From Chromera velia (taxonomy: Eukaryota > Sar > Chromeraceae): a stretch of DNA of 45,648 bases. This document shows positions 22,536 to 35,282 of the stretch, piece by piece (positions within the stretch are counted from its first letter, which is position 1; each line of letters starts with the position of its first letter). The notes beneath the pieces were generated by a model, which searched no databases, was not told the origin of the DNA, and saw only the letters and a program-made list of their open reading frames with translations. The translations under genes and the position numbers were made by a program. The DNA lies in NCBI GenBank assembly GCA_018398765.1, contig JAHBMJ010000565.1, forward strand, positions 30,001 through 75,648, given 5' to 3'.

Positions 22536-22851
22536 GTGAAGGATAACTGACTTTAAATTTCTTTTTTATGAAAAATTCTAAGAAAAAATACTTTAAAAAG
22601 ATTTTAATATATCATTTTATAGTGCAATATTTAACTACTACTACTCTACTAGAACCATGTCATTATTTTTACAAACTTCTTTTTCACCATATATATGTAT
22701 AATAATATAAATACTTATAAATAATATTTTTCGGGAAAAATCCGGTATGAAGCGGTTTTTGAGCGGGAAACTGCCGGTGGTTTGTTTTTTTCATAGAAAA
22801 AGACCAGTAGGTGGTATGAAAGAGCCTACAAAATCTGACTAGCGCCCGGGG
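22536..22851. other. AT-rich spacer before the Ty3 element
   Basis: AT-rich sequence with TATATA runs and a GCGGGAAACTGCCGGTRG-type phrase (near 22754) resembling motifs at about 21700. No gene. Confidence 0.35.
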
Positions 22852-22856
22852 GGTAC
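22852..22856. repeat. Target-site duplication GGTAC (left)
   Basis: Identical to 29547-29551 on the other side of the element. Confidence 0.9.
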
Positions 22857-23396
22857 TGATGAATCCGCTAGTGGGCAAGCTAGCGAGCTATACGGGGCTC
22901 TACATACACACAACTTACTTGAGTCTACTTCAGTACTCGTCTATCGGGTCCTTCATCGTCACTTCGAGCCTTTCTGATAAGATCCTTCCTGTATGACTTG
23001 TCAAGTAATTCTGGTTTCACGTGTATGCGCGTCTGTATCGCTTTCTAAGTGAATTCAGATACGTACATGGATGCAACGCCACGTCTGTTTCCATCTTTCC
23101 ATCCCTGTATGTTTACGCTTTATACTTCTTTCTGATACTGAGATCAGTCTCACTTCTGTTGCCATCTGTTGTTGATGTGTTGCTTTGACAATGTTGCTGC
23201 AACTGTGTTGTTTGCACCGTTAAGGCTGCCGCACGCCTGACGCACGCTCGGCGGGCTGTCTGTTCTGTGGGTCCGCTCCTGCACGCGCGCCTGACGCATG
23301 CTCAGCGGGCCGTCCATTCTGTGGGTCCGCTCCTGCGGCCGCGCGCGCCTGGCCCGTCCCACGGCCCGTCGCTGCTTTCTGAATTAGGGCACAACA
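22857..23396 (-). repeat. 3' LTR of the Ty3 element (540 bp)
   Basis: Begins TGATGAATCC and ends GGGCACAACA on the plus strand; on the element strand it starts TGTTGTGCCC and ends CA. It contains an internal tandem repeat of about 50 bp (CTGTGGGTCCGCTCCTGC at 23265 and 23318). About 34 differences from the other LTR, only one a transversion. Confidence 0.93.
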
Positions 23397-23417
23397 ACCA
23401 CTCCCCCCCCTAACTCT
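23397..23417 (-). other. Polypurine tract of the Ty3 element
   Basis: On the element strand AGGGGGGGGAGTGGT directly precedes the 3' LTR, as expected for plus-strand priming. Confidence 0.75.
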
Positions 23418-23768
23418 GCTCGTCCTTGAGCAGATCCTGAAAAAAAAAGATACAAGTCGACATGACACAAACCACTTGACCCTCGGGCCTCCCGATGTCC
23501 CACCAGGTCTGCCAATCCATCAATGGACATCAACGCAACAAGGGAATGAAATGACCAAGCGAAATTAATTGACTTGACGCATAACTCTTTCTCTCTCCTT
23601 CTCAAAGTCCCGAACAAGAGCAGGGGCCTCCACCTCTTCTTCTGGCATCCATGTGAAGGTACCGTTATCGAACGAGACCCGGTACTCTTCCGTTCCTTCT
23701 TTTTCTCGAACAGCCAGAATGTGGATGGGCTGAGGTTTCCCTCTCTTCTTGTTTTCAGCACTGCTTTC

Positions 23769-25760
23769 TTACACTTCTTCTTTCTCCACCTCCAATTCAT
23801 CCCCCAATCCTAATTCATCGAAAAGGTCGTCCTTATCGGGGTCTTCTCCGACCCGAAAAGATGACTTGGGGGTGCCTGGGGGAATTCTCTCTTCTCTTTC
23901 CTTCTCAACGGCTGACGCCCTTTCCTCAGTCTCTCTCTCTACTCTCTTCGCCGGCTGCCACAACATCAAACAATCCGTGCTAATGACGTCTCTCTCTTTT
24001 CCTCCCAGAGGGCGAATGACAGCAACATGTGGTCGGTCGTGAGGAACCGCAACCACCACGAATGTCTGCCCCTCTTCAAATTTCGTTGCAAATTTCGGCT
24101 GTTTCCCCAAATTTGGCGTCGGCTTTCGGAGAAGTACACGATCCCCTAGACGGAATTTCTCTGTCATCTGAGGGGGATTCCTGCACTTTCTTGCCTGCCT
24201 TTCCCTTTCTGCCCTTCCCCTTGCCCTGTCAACTCTCTCAATCCGTTGCTGCCTGATGAATTCTGCATATTCGTCATAATAGACAGGCGGTGCTCTCGTG
24301 CCTTCGGGAATGGGTGTGACCCGAAGAATGCTCTGAGGGTCATACGCAAACACAAGACCGAAGGGAGAGTACCCTGTTTCTGCATGTTCCATCGTTCTGT
24401 AGGAGGCTAGGAAGGGCTGTAGATACAGGTCCCAATCCCCCCTCTCTTCATCAACCTGTTTCCCTAACCCCTTCACCAAGGTTTGGTTGAATCTCTCTGG
24501 GATTGTGTTGCCCTGTGGGTGGTAGCTGGTGGTGGCCAAGTGACGGGCTTTCACCAGCTTGAGCAACTCTTGCACAATCTCTGCAAGAAAATTCGTTCCT
24601 TGGTCAGAAACAAGGGTCTCAATAAATCTATACCAACAAATGATTTCTTCAAAGAGGATCTTCGCCACCTTCCAAGCGGGGACCTCAGGCAATGCAAATA
24701 CCTCAGGCCACCGGGTCAAAGCACACGTGATGACAAGCATGAATCGGTTCCCCCTCCTGGAAATCGGAACGGGGCCGACCACATCGATGCCGACTCGCTG
24801 GAACGGTCGGGAGGGAACGGGAAGAGTCTGTGGGTTTCGGCTCTTCGGCTGATTCCTTCTCTCTTGACACGGTTGGCATTTGTACACCCACTCACGTGTG
24901 TCTTTTCTCAAACGGGGCCACCAGAATTCAGCGAGGAGTCGCTGAGAAAGTCTCTTGACTGCTGGGTGCCCGCCCATTGGGTGGTCATGATGCATGGTCA
25001 GGACGGTGTCCCTCAACGCCGAAGGGATATACAGCTGCTCAGCCCCCCCCTTTTCATATCGATAGAGGAGCCCGTCCCTGACATTAAACGAATCCTCCTG
25101 TGCCATCACATTCTTGCGTCGGCTCATCTCCACTGGGAGCGTTCCTTCCTGCAAATACCTGAACAGATCAGAGACAAAGGGATCAGAGGGAAGCGCAGCC
25201 TTCACTTTGTCCAAAAAGGGAACTATCGCTGCCAGAGGGCTGACGCCCCCTACCTCTACTCCTGCAATCGATGCCTCCAGACCTGATCGAATCGGGATGC
25301 TCCCATCTACGGGGAGGTTGCAATGCCTGTAGAAAGGGGCTCCTGTGTCCACACTGTGCTCTGCAAGAAGCGGCATGCGCGAAAGGGAATCGGCATCCGC
25401 ATGAGCTTTTCCATCTTTGTGAAAAAATTTCGGTGCGTACTCCTGCAAAGCCTGAGCCCATTTCCCCACTCTCTCATTTGCCAGTTTGTTCTTCTCCATC
25501 ACTAGGTTCGGCTTGTGATCTGTTTGGACAAACACCACGCTGCCCAGCAGGTAGTGCCTCCACTGTTGGCAGCAGTAGACTGTTGCCAACGCCTCCTTCT
25601 CGTGTGCTCCGTACTTTGGTTCTGCCCCCACAAGCGGCCTGCTTGCATACGCCACCACTCTCTCTTTCCCATCCCTCACCTGCATAAGAACTCCCCCGAT
25701 GGACACCTGACTAGCGTCTGGCTTTATGATGAATGGAGAATGCATGTCAGGGAAGGTCAT
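23769..25760 (-). CDS. Ty3 RNase H and integrase segment of pol (663 codons, intact)
   Basis: A long uninterrupted stretch of pol. Residues 8-130 are RNase H (IIKPDASQVSIGGVL with Asp15, Glu54, TDHKPN with Asp81). Residues 257-300 form the integrase HHCC zinc domain (His260, His265, Cys295, Cys298). The core carries Asp326 (VGIDVVGP), Asp386 (VSDQGTN) and Glu422 (PERFNQTL) with 35 residues between the last two, a perfect DD35E. The C-terminal domain (about residues 530-600) precedes a charged Glu/Lys-rich tail; no chromodomain is recognised. The ATG at 25760 is only the first Met after a stop at 25824, not a true start. The domain would nick RNA in hybrids and insert cDNA. Upstream stops should prevent its natural expression. 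Confidence 0.92.
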   Translation of the reverse strand: MTFPDMHSPFIIKPDASQVSIGGVLMQVRDGKERVVAYASRPLVGAEPKYGAHEKEALATVYCCQQWRHYLLGSVVFVQTDHKPNLVMEKNKLANERVGKWAQALQEYAPKFFHKDGKAHADADSLSRMPLLAEHSVDTGAPFYRHCNLPVDGSIPIRSGLEASIAGVEVGGVSPLAAIVPFLDKVKAALPSDPFVSDLFRYLQEGTLPVEMSRRKNVMAQEDSFNVRDGLLYRYEKGGAEQLYIPSALRDTVLTMHHDHPMGGHPAVKRLSQRLLAEFWWPRLRKDTREWVYKCQPCQERRNQPKSRNPQTLPVPSRPFQRVGIDVVGPVPISRRGNRFMLVITCALTRWPEVFALPEVPAWKVAKILFEEIICWYRFIETLVSDQGTNFLAEIVQELLKLVKARHLATTSYHPQGNTIPERFNQTLVKGLGKQVDEERGDWDLYLQPFLASYRTMEHAETGYSPFGLVFAYDPQSILRVTPIPEGTRAPPVYYDEYAEFIRQQRIERVDRARGRAERERQARKCRNPPQMTEKFRLGDRVLLRKPTPNLGKQPKFATKFEEGQTFVVVAVPHDRPHVAVIRPLGGKERDVISTDCLMLWQPAKRVERETEERASAVEKEREERIPPGTPKSSFRVGEDPDKDDLFDELGLGDELEVEKEEV

Positions 25761-25823
25761 GATTGGAGGCTCGGTGAGTCTCCGACGCAGGTCCTGAAAG
25801 GCTTCGTCTGCTGCTGTTGTCCA

Positions 25824-26988
<1,165 letters not shown>

Positions 26989-27136
26989 TCCCTCGGTTGC
27001 AGTCGTTGTCCTTGCTCTTGGATGGTCGGATGCTTTTATGACTGCAGAGACCGCAGCAATGTGGGCTGCTGACTCTGCAAATGAAAGGACTGTCTTCGGT
27101 CCTACTGTGAGTTTGACTCGGGAAATGTTGATGACT

Positions 27137-27841
<705 letters not shown>

Positions 27842-27912
27842 AGGATACACAGGGGTGCTGCGAACAGGGGGGGAAGGAGGCGACTTCGCACTCAGGGCAG
27901 CCGGACCAGCCT

Positions 27913-28941
27913 CTAAGGCCGGCTGCCCTGCCCGTTTCCCGACGGGCAATCCGCTTTCCTGTGCTCCTTCGAGCCACAAATGCCACACCCCCAGTAGTTC
28001 TGATGACCGACTGTCCCCCACCCTGGTGGTTTGCTGCGGGGTCCTCTGCGGTCGTTCCTTCTGGCTGTAGGCGGTGCGGACTGGCCGGAGTACTGGGATT
28101 TGTGGGAGTTGTTGTAGCTCGGCTGCTGCTGGGGAGGGCGGTAGGAGCCTCTGTTGCTATTCTGGAGTTGCTGTCTGAGAGCCGCGATCTCTGCTCTCAA
28201 CTGGTCGACTGCTGTTCGACTGTAGTCAGGCTGGGTTCAGAAATTGGGTGTCTGGGGTCCTCCCTGCTTGCCCTTGGGTGCCTGCATGGCTGTGAGCTTT
28301 GCGAGTCCCTTCTCCTTGCTGATCTGCTTATGCAGAAACCTCACGTAGGTGATCAATCGGGCCCAGTCGTTGATTAGCGGTTCGGATGTCAATCGCGAGT
28401 TGAGGTCTTCATAAAGGGTCCCAATGAAGGGAAGGATGCGTGCTTTTGTTTCATGGCCGGGGCTGGCCTTTCGATACTCTGCAAGGAAATAATCGAGGTG
28501 TTGATCGAAATCGTTTCCGGGGGAGAGGCGATAGCTTCCGAGAGTATAGACCGCCTGTGTTTGTTCTTAGGGTGTGGGTCAGAATTCTTGGAGGAAAGAA
28601 GCCTCCAGTGCTGCCTCATTTGCATACAAGTTTCCTTTCTCTTTCAACCAATCCGTGAAAAGGTCCCCCACCCCATGCCTCTGCACCAGAACCTTGAGTT
28701 CCTCGATGTTCAAGTTTCCATGGGTGTACTTAGCCTTGAAAAGGGTCCACCAAGTGTCTGCATCGTGCTTCTTTGGGTCAAAGGGGTCGTAGATCAGCCG
28801 GACATCCAGAGTCTTCAGCTTTGCCAAATCGACCGGCATGTTGTTGAGGTGGTCGAGTAGGCCTGCAAGTGGAGCGTGTTCAGCTTCTTCTATGTTGGTA
28901 GAAAGGGAAGGATTGAGAAAGCTCCTTCCCGAACGAAGCAA
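27913..28941 (-). pseudogene. Ty3 gag, interrupted by three stops
   Basis: The frame opens with ATG at 28941. Residues 1-120 are capsid-like, with helical, Asp/Leu-rich segments such as KKHDADTWWTLFKAKY. Stops follow at 28579-28581, 28567-28569 and 28237-28239, all in the same frame, which otherwise continues to a Gln/Asn/Pro-rich linker. It ends with a retroviral-type zinc knuckle at 27946-27987: CX2CX4HX4C, reading CGICGSKEHRKADC. Gag packages element RNA into virus-like particles; the knuckle binds nucleic acid. The three stops make it a pseudogene in this copy. All three (TGA, TAA, TGA) are reachable by a C-to-T change on the coding strand. Confidence 0.85.
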
Positions 28942-28987
28942 ACCGAGAATGGCGCGAAAAGGAAAGGGTGCAGAGGTCCCTCAAATT

Positions 28988-29006
28988 GGGAATGCTCTGC
29001 TGCCAC
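28988..29006 (-). other. Putative primer-binding site of the Ty3 element
   Basis: On the element strand the 5' LTR is followed by GTGGCAGCAGAGC. TGGCAGCAGAGC resembles the complement of a eukaryotic initiator tRNA-Met 3' end (TGG then AGCAGAG). Confidence 0.5.
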
Positions 29007-29546
29007 TGATGAATCTGCTATTGGGTAAGCTAGCGAGCTATACGGGGCTCTACATACACATAACTTACTTGAGTCTACTTCGGTACTCGTCTGTCGGGTC
29101 CTTTATCGTCACTTCGAGTCTTTCTGATAAGATCCTTCCTGTATGACTTGTCAAGTAATTCTGGCTTCACGTGTATGCGCGTCTGTATTGCTTTCTAAGT
29201 GAATTCAAATACGTACATAGATGCAACGCCACGTCTGTTTCCATCTTTCCATCTCTGTATGTTTACGCTTTATGCTTCTTTCTGATACTAAGATCAGTCT
29301 TACTTCTGTTATCATCTGTTGTTGATATGTTGCTTTAACAATGTTGCTGCAACTGTGTTGTTTGCACCGTTAAGGCTGTCGCACGCCTGATGCACGCTCG
29401 GCAGGCTGTCCGTTCTGTGGGTCTGCTCCTGCGCGCGCGTCTGACGCACGCTCGGCGGGCCGTCTGTTCTGTGGGTCCGCTCCCGCGGCCGCGCGCGCCT
29501 GGCCCGTCCCACGGCCTGTCGCCGCTTTCTGAATTAGGGCACAACA
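29007..29546 (-). repeat. 5' LTR of the Ty3 element (540 bp)
   Basis: Same length as 22857-23396 with no indels. It carries the same duplicated GTGGGTCYGCTCC block. Confidence 0.93.
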
Positions 29547-29551
29547 GGTAC
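29547..29551. repeat. Target-site duplication GGTAC (right)
   Basis: Identical to 22852-22856. Confidence 0.9.
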
Positions 29552-30240
29552 CCACGAGAGGGGGGGGGGGAGTCGGCATGACCGCCTGCACGGTCAACTG
29601 GCCGGCGTACGTCAACCGTGCAGTTCTCATTTTTCTTACTTTTCAGGGCTGTTCGCAAGCTTGCTTACATCAGATGTATACAGTTTCTTTCACCAAAAAA
29701 AAACCCCGGAAAGATTTTGCCCAAATGGTTTAGAAAAGCATGAACCTGACTTCAACCCGTCGCCATGCATGCGTGCGTCAGATATGGGTGGCCCCGGAAA
29801 GTGACCACGGAAAGGCTGAATTTGTGCCATGCGTGCGTCAGAGCATACCCCCGGGCTTTTTTCCCGGGGAAGGGGGGGTTAAGGTTAATTCCGCGGCTTT
29901 TCCCGCGGGGGGGGGGGATCGGCGCGATCGCTCGGTCCGGGTCGGTCGGCTGGCCGGCGTGCGTCAATCGCGCAGTTCCCATTTTTCTTGCTTTCCGGGG
30001 CCGTTCGCAAGCTTGCTTGCGTCAGATGACCATGCATATCGATCAATAGGTGACTCGACACTCCCCAGAACCAAACGTTGAAGAGCCCGCGTTGCAGCAT
30101 TCAACCTGCAGAGCTCCTGACGCAACATCACTCTCAACACGATTCACTCGCAGGGGTTGCCCGTACAACTGTTGCATGGAGGAGGAGACGGAAGGGTGAC
30201 TTCTTGACGCCTCGAGCTCTTACAACTTGCGTGTGGCCCC
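29552..30240. repeat. Dispersed GC-rich repeats, copies 2 and 3, with CCCGGG/CCGCGG block
   Basis: 29598-29672 and 29945-30028 are related direct copies of the inverted repeat at 19010-19100 (core CATTTTTCTT, then GTTCGCAAGCTTGCTT). Between them, 29848-29912 repeats the palindromic block of 21528-21615. The rest (30030-30240) is the 5' flank of the DUF1995 gene; no promoter element is identifiable. Confidence 0.65.
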
Positions 30241-31776
30241 ATGACGCTCGCTTGTGCATTAAGTGTCTTTCTTTTGACCTTATTTGGAACGGGCGCCTTC
30301 GCGTCTCTGTCTCGTTTGGGCCGTGTGTCTCTGTTTCTCTCTCCCAAACCTTTCACGTCTCCATCAAGTCAGGTCCAGGCCCCGTCTCCTCGTTGTGCGT
30401 CAGTCTTGAAGGCCTCTGAACTGCCCAAAGACGTATCGATGGTTGTGCGTGGAATGAAGACGGGGTTGCAGAGAGCAACCGATGCAATGCTGAGCACAAT
30501 TGCGGTGCAGCTTCCCCGCACAAGCGAATTCGGGTTGGAAGAAGAGATGTCTGCGGTGGATTACTTGGAACAGTGGAGCAAGGCAGATGGGGCAAAAGCA
30601 CGAAAAGACACGATGTCAGATGAGGGCAAACGTCAGAGATCTGCGAGAGAGACTGCCCGTGTCTTTTTGGAAATGGCACCATCTTCGCAGGCCTTCATCT
30701 CAGTTGGGTTTCCTACCGAGAAGTTGGCTATGACTGCGAACTCTATATGGGGGGATGAAATGAAAGACATTCGATTTTTCAGCCTCAGCAAGGAGTTGAA
30801 GAAACTGAAGAAGAAGGATAAGAACTCACTTGCACCCAAGGGCAAGGACAAAGTAGAAAAGCTCATTCAGGAGGCAGAAGCGAGGTTAACGGATGTGGAT
30901 GTGGAGTTTGGCACCATTCCGAGAGGGACAAGGGTGAGCTGAGGAGAGTGCCTGCTTTTTTTTTGTGCATATGCAGGGACGTCTGTGCATGATAGAAACA
31001 TTCTCTTGGAAAAGGAAGATCAGTCAGTGGGCGCTTGTTTGTTTGCATGCGTATGTATGAATACGATGAAATAGACGTTGTGCATGAGCATATGGGTGCC
31101 CACACGGAGTCTGTTCCAGGCTGTGAATTCGCAATCAGATTCGAAAAGTGACGTGCATGCATATGCCTGGTGTGGCACACTCGAAGCATGGTAGAATTTT
31201 GAATGGGAAAAGGACGAACAGGTCACTGAGGGAAGCTGGACACCAGCGTGCATCTTTTGTCTAGTTTGTAAGGGAAGAGTGTGAAGTCGACAACACCTCC
31301 TGGCAGCCTCACATTTTCTTTGCGCGTGTTGATTCCATTAATCCCGTTATTTTTTCCTTTCCCTCTTTTCTTGTGCCACTCTTGCGAGGCTTCACCCTTT
31401 TTGTCCCTTCTTGAGAATCTGAAGGCCTTTTTGTCTGCATCAAGAAAGAAACCGTTCTGCTGGCTGTCTTTCTCAGTTTCTCGCTGAGTATCTTCCCGTT
31501 CCCTCCTGCTCCTTTTTTTTCAAGCTGAGATTCTGTGAAGTTCGCCTCTTGTCTTTGTTGCTGCATGAATTTTGTTGAAGGTCTTGGTGCTGGTAGCACC
31601 CCGGAAAGAGGACTTGGCGGTTGTCCGAAAGATCGTGGAGGTGAACTGCCCCCAGGTGCTCTGTGTTCTCATCAACGCAGACCTGCTGGTCGGTCGGTTG
31701 GTTGGTTGGTCAGCCTTTTTACGCCCCCCCTTCTCTCCCTCTGTATGTGTGTGTGCGTGCGTGCAGGTGCGCGCGC

Positions 31777-31821
<45 letters not shown>

Positions 31822-31892
31822 CATGTATGTATTTGTGTGTGCGTGCGCGCGTCTGCGCGTGCGTGCGTGTGTGTGTGTGTTTGTGCGCGTAT

Positions 31893-31933
<41 letters not shown>

Positions 31934-31943
31934 CGCGCGCGCA

Positions 31944-31976
<33 letters not shown>

Positions 31977-32756
31977 GTGTACGTGTGTGTAACAGAGAGA
32001 TAGAGAAGCGGAGAGCAAGACATAAAGGGGGAGTCCAGAGAGATTACGATGACATTGCTGCGGGGAGTTTTGAGTGACCCAGTGTTAAGGGTGGGGGTTG
32101 GTGGGAGTTCGTATCGGGGGGAGTGGGTGTTCTTCTGGCTCTTTCTTCGGTTCAACAAATTTCGCACTCTGCATTCCCTGTCTGCACGCACATGTGCGCA
32201 TTGTTCCTCCCACCCTCACACAAATTACTTTCTGTTTGCAGTCGGTGAAATACACGAGCAAGGAAGAGCGGCAGTGGTTTCGGCAGACCTTCGAGCACGC
32301 CTACTCTCTGGACATGCTGAGGGATTGGGAGTACAAGGACCGAGCTTTCAAAAACGCCATGATCGTCAGGCAATACCCTGAAAAGTGGTTATTTGCAAAG
32401 TCAGTCAGTTGGACAGTCTCTTGGTGTGTCTGCCTTTCTGTGTGAAGTGCATTGGGGGGCTTGGCTGAAAGGGACAAAATGCAGACGACAATCTTGTTTG
32501 ATCTCTGTTCTGGCACAGCAAGGGAAAGGGAGGACGAAAACGATGTATGAAGTCCTCCAAGTCTCTGCGTCTACCTTACAACAAGATTCGTTTTCGTGCA
32601 TGGGGAAAGCCGTGGGCTTTTGTGTTCGCAAGCATGTCTAGAACGTTCGAAGGGTTGTACAGGCGAAAAACACAGAACGCCTCCAAGGGACAGAAGGAAC
32701 TAAGCGTGTTACAAAGGGAGGTGGAAAATGACGTAGATTTCAATCTTGCAGCTTGA
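30241..32756 (+). CDS. Plastid-targeted DUF1995 (LPA3-like) protein, four exons
   Basis: Inferred exons are 30241-30933, 31581-31688, 32242-32399 and 32519-32756, with phases 0, 0 and 2 and a product of 398 aa. Residues 1-21 form a signal peptide ([15 protein letters not shown]). A Ser/Arg-rich, acid-poor stretch with an early Phe follows (to about residue 55), the bipartite leader used for import into complex plastids. The mature part has the DUF1995 layout: an early [18 protein letters not shown] helix, [23 protein letters not shown], and the diagnostic YPEKW block near residues 309-313 ([24 protein letters not shown] in plants). Plant members such as LPA3 assist photosystem II assembly; a similar plastid role here is inference. 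The last 80 residues after the YPEKW block are basic and diverge from what I know of the family. Confidence 0.8.
31741..31992. repeat. TG/CG alternating purine-pyrimidine tract in intron 2 of the DUF1995 gene
   Basis: About 250 bp of TG repeats with CG, TA and CATG interruptions inside intron 2 (31689-32241). It is almost wholly alternating purine-pyrimidine and so a strong Z-DNA-type sequence. All frames crossing it encode only Cys-Val or His-Thr repeats. Confidence 0.9.
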
Positions 32757-33404
32757 CAGCCACCCAAATCGGATGGTCAGACAAGCACCGACGTACGTAC
32801 TTTTTGGCTTACACATGCATTGCATCGCTCGCTTCTCCCCAGGAAACCAGCCAGTCAGTCACTCGCTCATTCACCCATGAGCACTTCTACCAAAAAGGGA
32901 AAAGACAATGGCTTGTTTGCTGCCTGCCTGCCTGCCTGCCTGTTTGCAGAGTGCGCCCTGTTGGTTCTCCCCTCGTCTGGGAAGAGCGGGAGGCTCCAAT
33001 TTCACGGAAACAGGCAGAAAAGATATTCAAAGAGAAAGATCAAGGGTTGAACAAAGTTTGGAAATTGCTTTAAAGTCTTGTACAATTATAATGTGTATTC
33101 GAATCTGTATTTCAGATTATGACAACGAATTTGCATGTAGGAAATAATAGGAAATAAACTTAGGAAAGAGCTTCAGTGACATTGAGTGGTTAATGGGTAG
33201 TAGTGGTTTCTACACTAATCTCTACTACGGGCACCGCATTCCTAGGCGTAATCTTTAGTTAGTTTAGTTCCTTACTTAGTTCACATTTTCCTATAAAACT
33301 AAACTAACTAAATTATGAACTAAACTAATTATACGTGGTCTTAAGTTTAGTTAGTTTTGTTTGATGTGTTAAACTGTAAAAGGTTTGATCACTCATTATC
33401 TGCT
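32757..33404. other. 3' flank of the DUF1995 gene, becoming AT-rich
   Basis: Contains CTGC/GCCT repeats at 32922-32946. From 33245 to about 33325 there is a TTAG/CTAA palindromic segment whose mirror lies at 35710-35797. No gene is recognised. Confidence 0.4.
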
Positions 33405-33867
33405 TAGTGACCATGTTTGATTTGATTTGATTTGATTTAAGGTAGGGCTTAAGCTCAAATCAAATATCCAGTCAGGGAGGACCTAGTGTTTAAAGACCTA
33501 TCAAATACTATCAAATATTTGATTAATATGACTTTCAACCTCAAATATGAAGGTCCCAAAAAAACTTTTGCAAGTACCGATCCATCACGCATGCTGATTC
33601 AAATGAAAAAACCTAAATCTTGATGGTTTGCTCTCAAAAAAAAAACGTTTTGAGCTGCACTGAAATTGATGTTTCACCCCTTTTTACTTCATGCAGAGGT
33701 AAACCGATCAGCTGAACGTTTTCCCGAACAGCTGTGTTGACTTTTCTGGTGCTGAAACATCTTTTACGGCCCCCTTTTTGAGCGTCTGCAAACATTTTAC
33801 ACCCCGTAAAGACATGTCACACAATCTAACAGGGTCGAACGGGAAGAACGAGGCATTTGTTTTTAGA

Positions 33868-34231
33868 GCCGGGTCCTGAGAAAGTCATCACTCCGGGTAA
33901 GGAAGGCTACCGACCTCTATATATTCACCTCCAACACAAGGGGCTTGTTATCAGCCCTGGCGTGGCACAGAGGGTAGCCGAACTTACCAACTCTGGATAC
34001 TTAGCTGCCCAGAAACAGGACGGTTCCAACACCAACAGCAATAGCAAACGTGTGCGCGGTTCTCCGTCTCATCCCGTTGTCATCTCTCCGCAACTGAATA
34101 GAAGCCTAGGAGCACCCACTCCTGAAAAGCCGAAAAGCCAGAGAAAAAGCTCTCAGCAGCTCCCACCACCGATCGATTCAATTCATATTGAAGAAAGTGA
34201 TCATGAAGAAGAAGAAAAGGAAGTGCTATAA
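33868..34231 (+). CDS. Possible terminal exon, hypothetical, copy A
   Basis: An acceptor-like TTTGTTTTTAG precedes an open frame of about 120 codons reading GPEKVITPGKEGYRPLYIHL at its start. It ends in a Ser/Pro-rich linker and an acidic tail (EESDHEEEEKEVL, stop at 34229-34231). The upstream part of the gene is not identifiable, so it looks like a last exon or a fragment. The tail and linker suggest a disordered, possibly nuclear, protein. No family recognised. The segment from 33976 is repeated at 34483 beyond a one-base gap. Confidence 0.4.
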
Positions 34232-34482
34232 AGCTGAGTGATTGTCACCTCAATTTTGGTATGTGCTCTAACTTTATCGTATCAACAAAAAGTTATATGC
34301 AATTTCAAATCTATCAATTTTACGTTCTTAATCTCTATTAGTACTAGAGTGAGTCTCAGTGACTAGTGTATATACACTGCCACACAGGCATATTTTTTTT
34401 ACGGAACTGATAAGTTATAATTTTATATATATTTTTTTAAATTTTTGAAACACACATCAGAAATGTTCTGATAACTATTGTN

Positions 34483-34929
34483 AGCCGAACTTACCAACTC
34501 TGGATACTTAGCTGCCCAGAAACAGGACGGTTCCAACACCAACAGCAATAGCAAACGTGTGCGCGGTTCTCCGTCTCATCCCGTTGTCATCTCTCCGCAA
34601 CTGAATAGAAGCCTAGGAGCACCCACTCCTGAAAAGCCGAAAAGCCAGAGAAAAAGCTCTCAGCAGCTCCCACCACCGATCGATTCAATTCATATTGAAG
34701 AAAGTGATCATGAAGAAGAAGAAAAGGAAGTGCTATAAAGCTGAGTGATTGTCACCTCAATTTTGGTATGTGCTCTAACTTTATCGTATCAACAAAAAGT
34801 TATATGCAATTTCAAATCTATCAATTTTACGTTCTTAATCTCTATTAGTACTAGAGTGAGTCTCAGTGACTAGTGTATATACATTTAAATTTTTGAAACA
34901 CACATCAGAAATGTTCTGATAACTATTGT
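34483..34929 (+). repeat. Duplicate of 33976-34481, separated by one N
   Basis: Copy B begins with the same AGCCGAACTTACC immediately after the N at 34482 and ends at ATAACTATTGT, exactly where copy A ends before the N. It matches copy A except that A holds about 59 extra bases (near 34376-34434). It carries the same C-terminal coding frame to 34738. The position of the N points to two overlapping contig ends that were not merged. Confidence 0.85.
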
Positions 34930-35282
34930 TATGAGAAAAATGATCAGAGTAACAGTAAGTCAGTGACTCAGTGAGGAACCCTAAGAGGTTAACCTCAAAT
35001 CTTACCTCAAATATCAAATATTTGAGGTTGAAGCTCAAATTAAATCAAATCAAATCAAATTAAATCAAATCAAATATAATCAAATCAAACATGGTCACTA
35101 TATCTGCTAGCATTGTGTGAGTTACTAGTAGTCTGAGTCTGAGTTAAGGAGCGCCCGTCGAAGGCGTCTTCTTTGCATAGGAGGCTCTGAGTCGCTTTCT
35201 ATCTGAATTGCAGCACTAGGAGGACCTGGTGCTGTGCGTGAAGATCGGGAGGCATAGGCTTTTGCACTAGGTTTAGGAGCTT

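Larger units (their letters stand above)
33405..35100. mobile_element. Inverted-repeat-bounded AT-rich unit (candidate element)
   Basis: 33405 onward reads TAGTGACCATGTTTGATTTG followed by ATTTG repeats; 35100 backward reads the same on the minus strand for at least 23 bp. A second, outer inverted pair (33245-33325 versus 35710-35797, TTTAGTTAGTTTAGTT core) frames it. The inside holds a partial coding exon and its duplicate. No transposase motif is recognised. The unit length is inflated by the gap-linked duplication at 34482. Confidence 0.4.

Noticed and set aside
24483-25687. Plus-strand ORFs of up to 267 aa
   Set aside because: Antisense shadows of the Ty3 RNase H/integrase frame, which has clear domains on the minus strand.
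31535-32191. Long Cys-Val and His-Thr repeat ORFs on both strands
   Set aside because: These are reading frames through the TG/CG tract in intron 2 of the DUF1995 gene.
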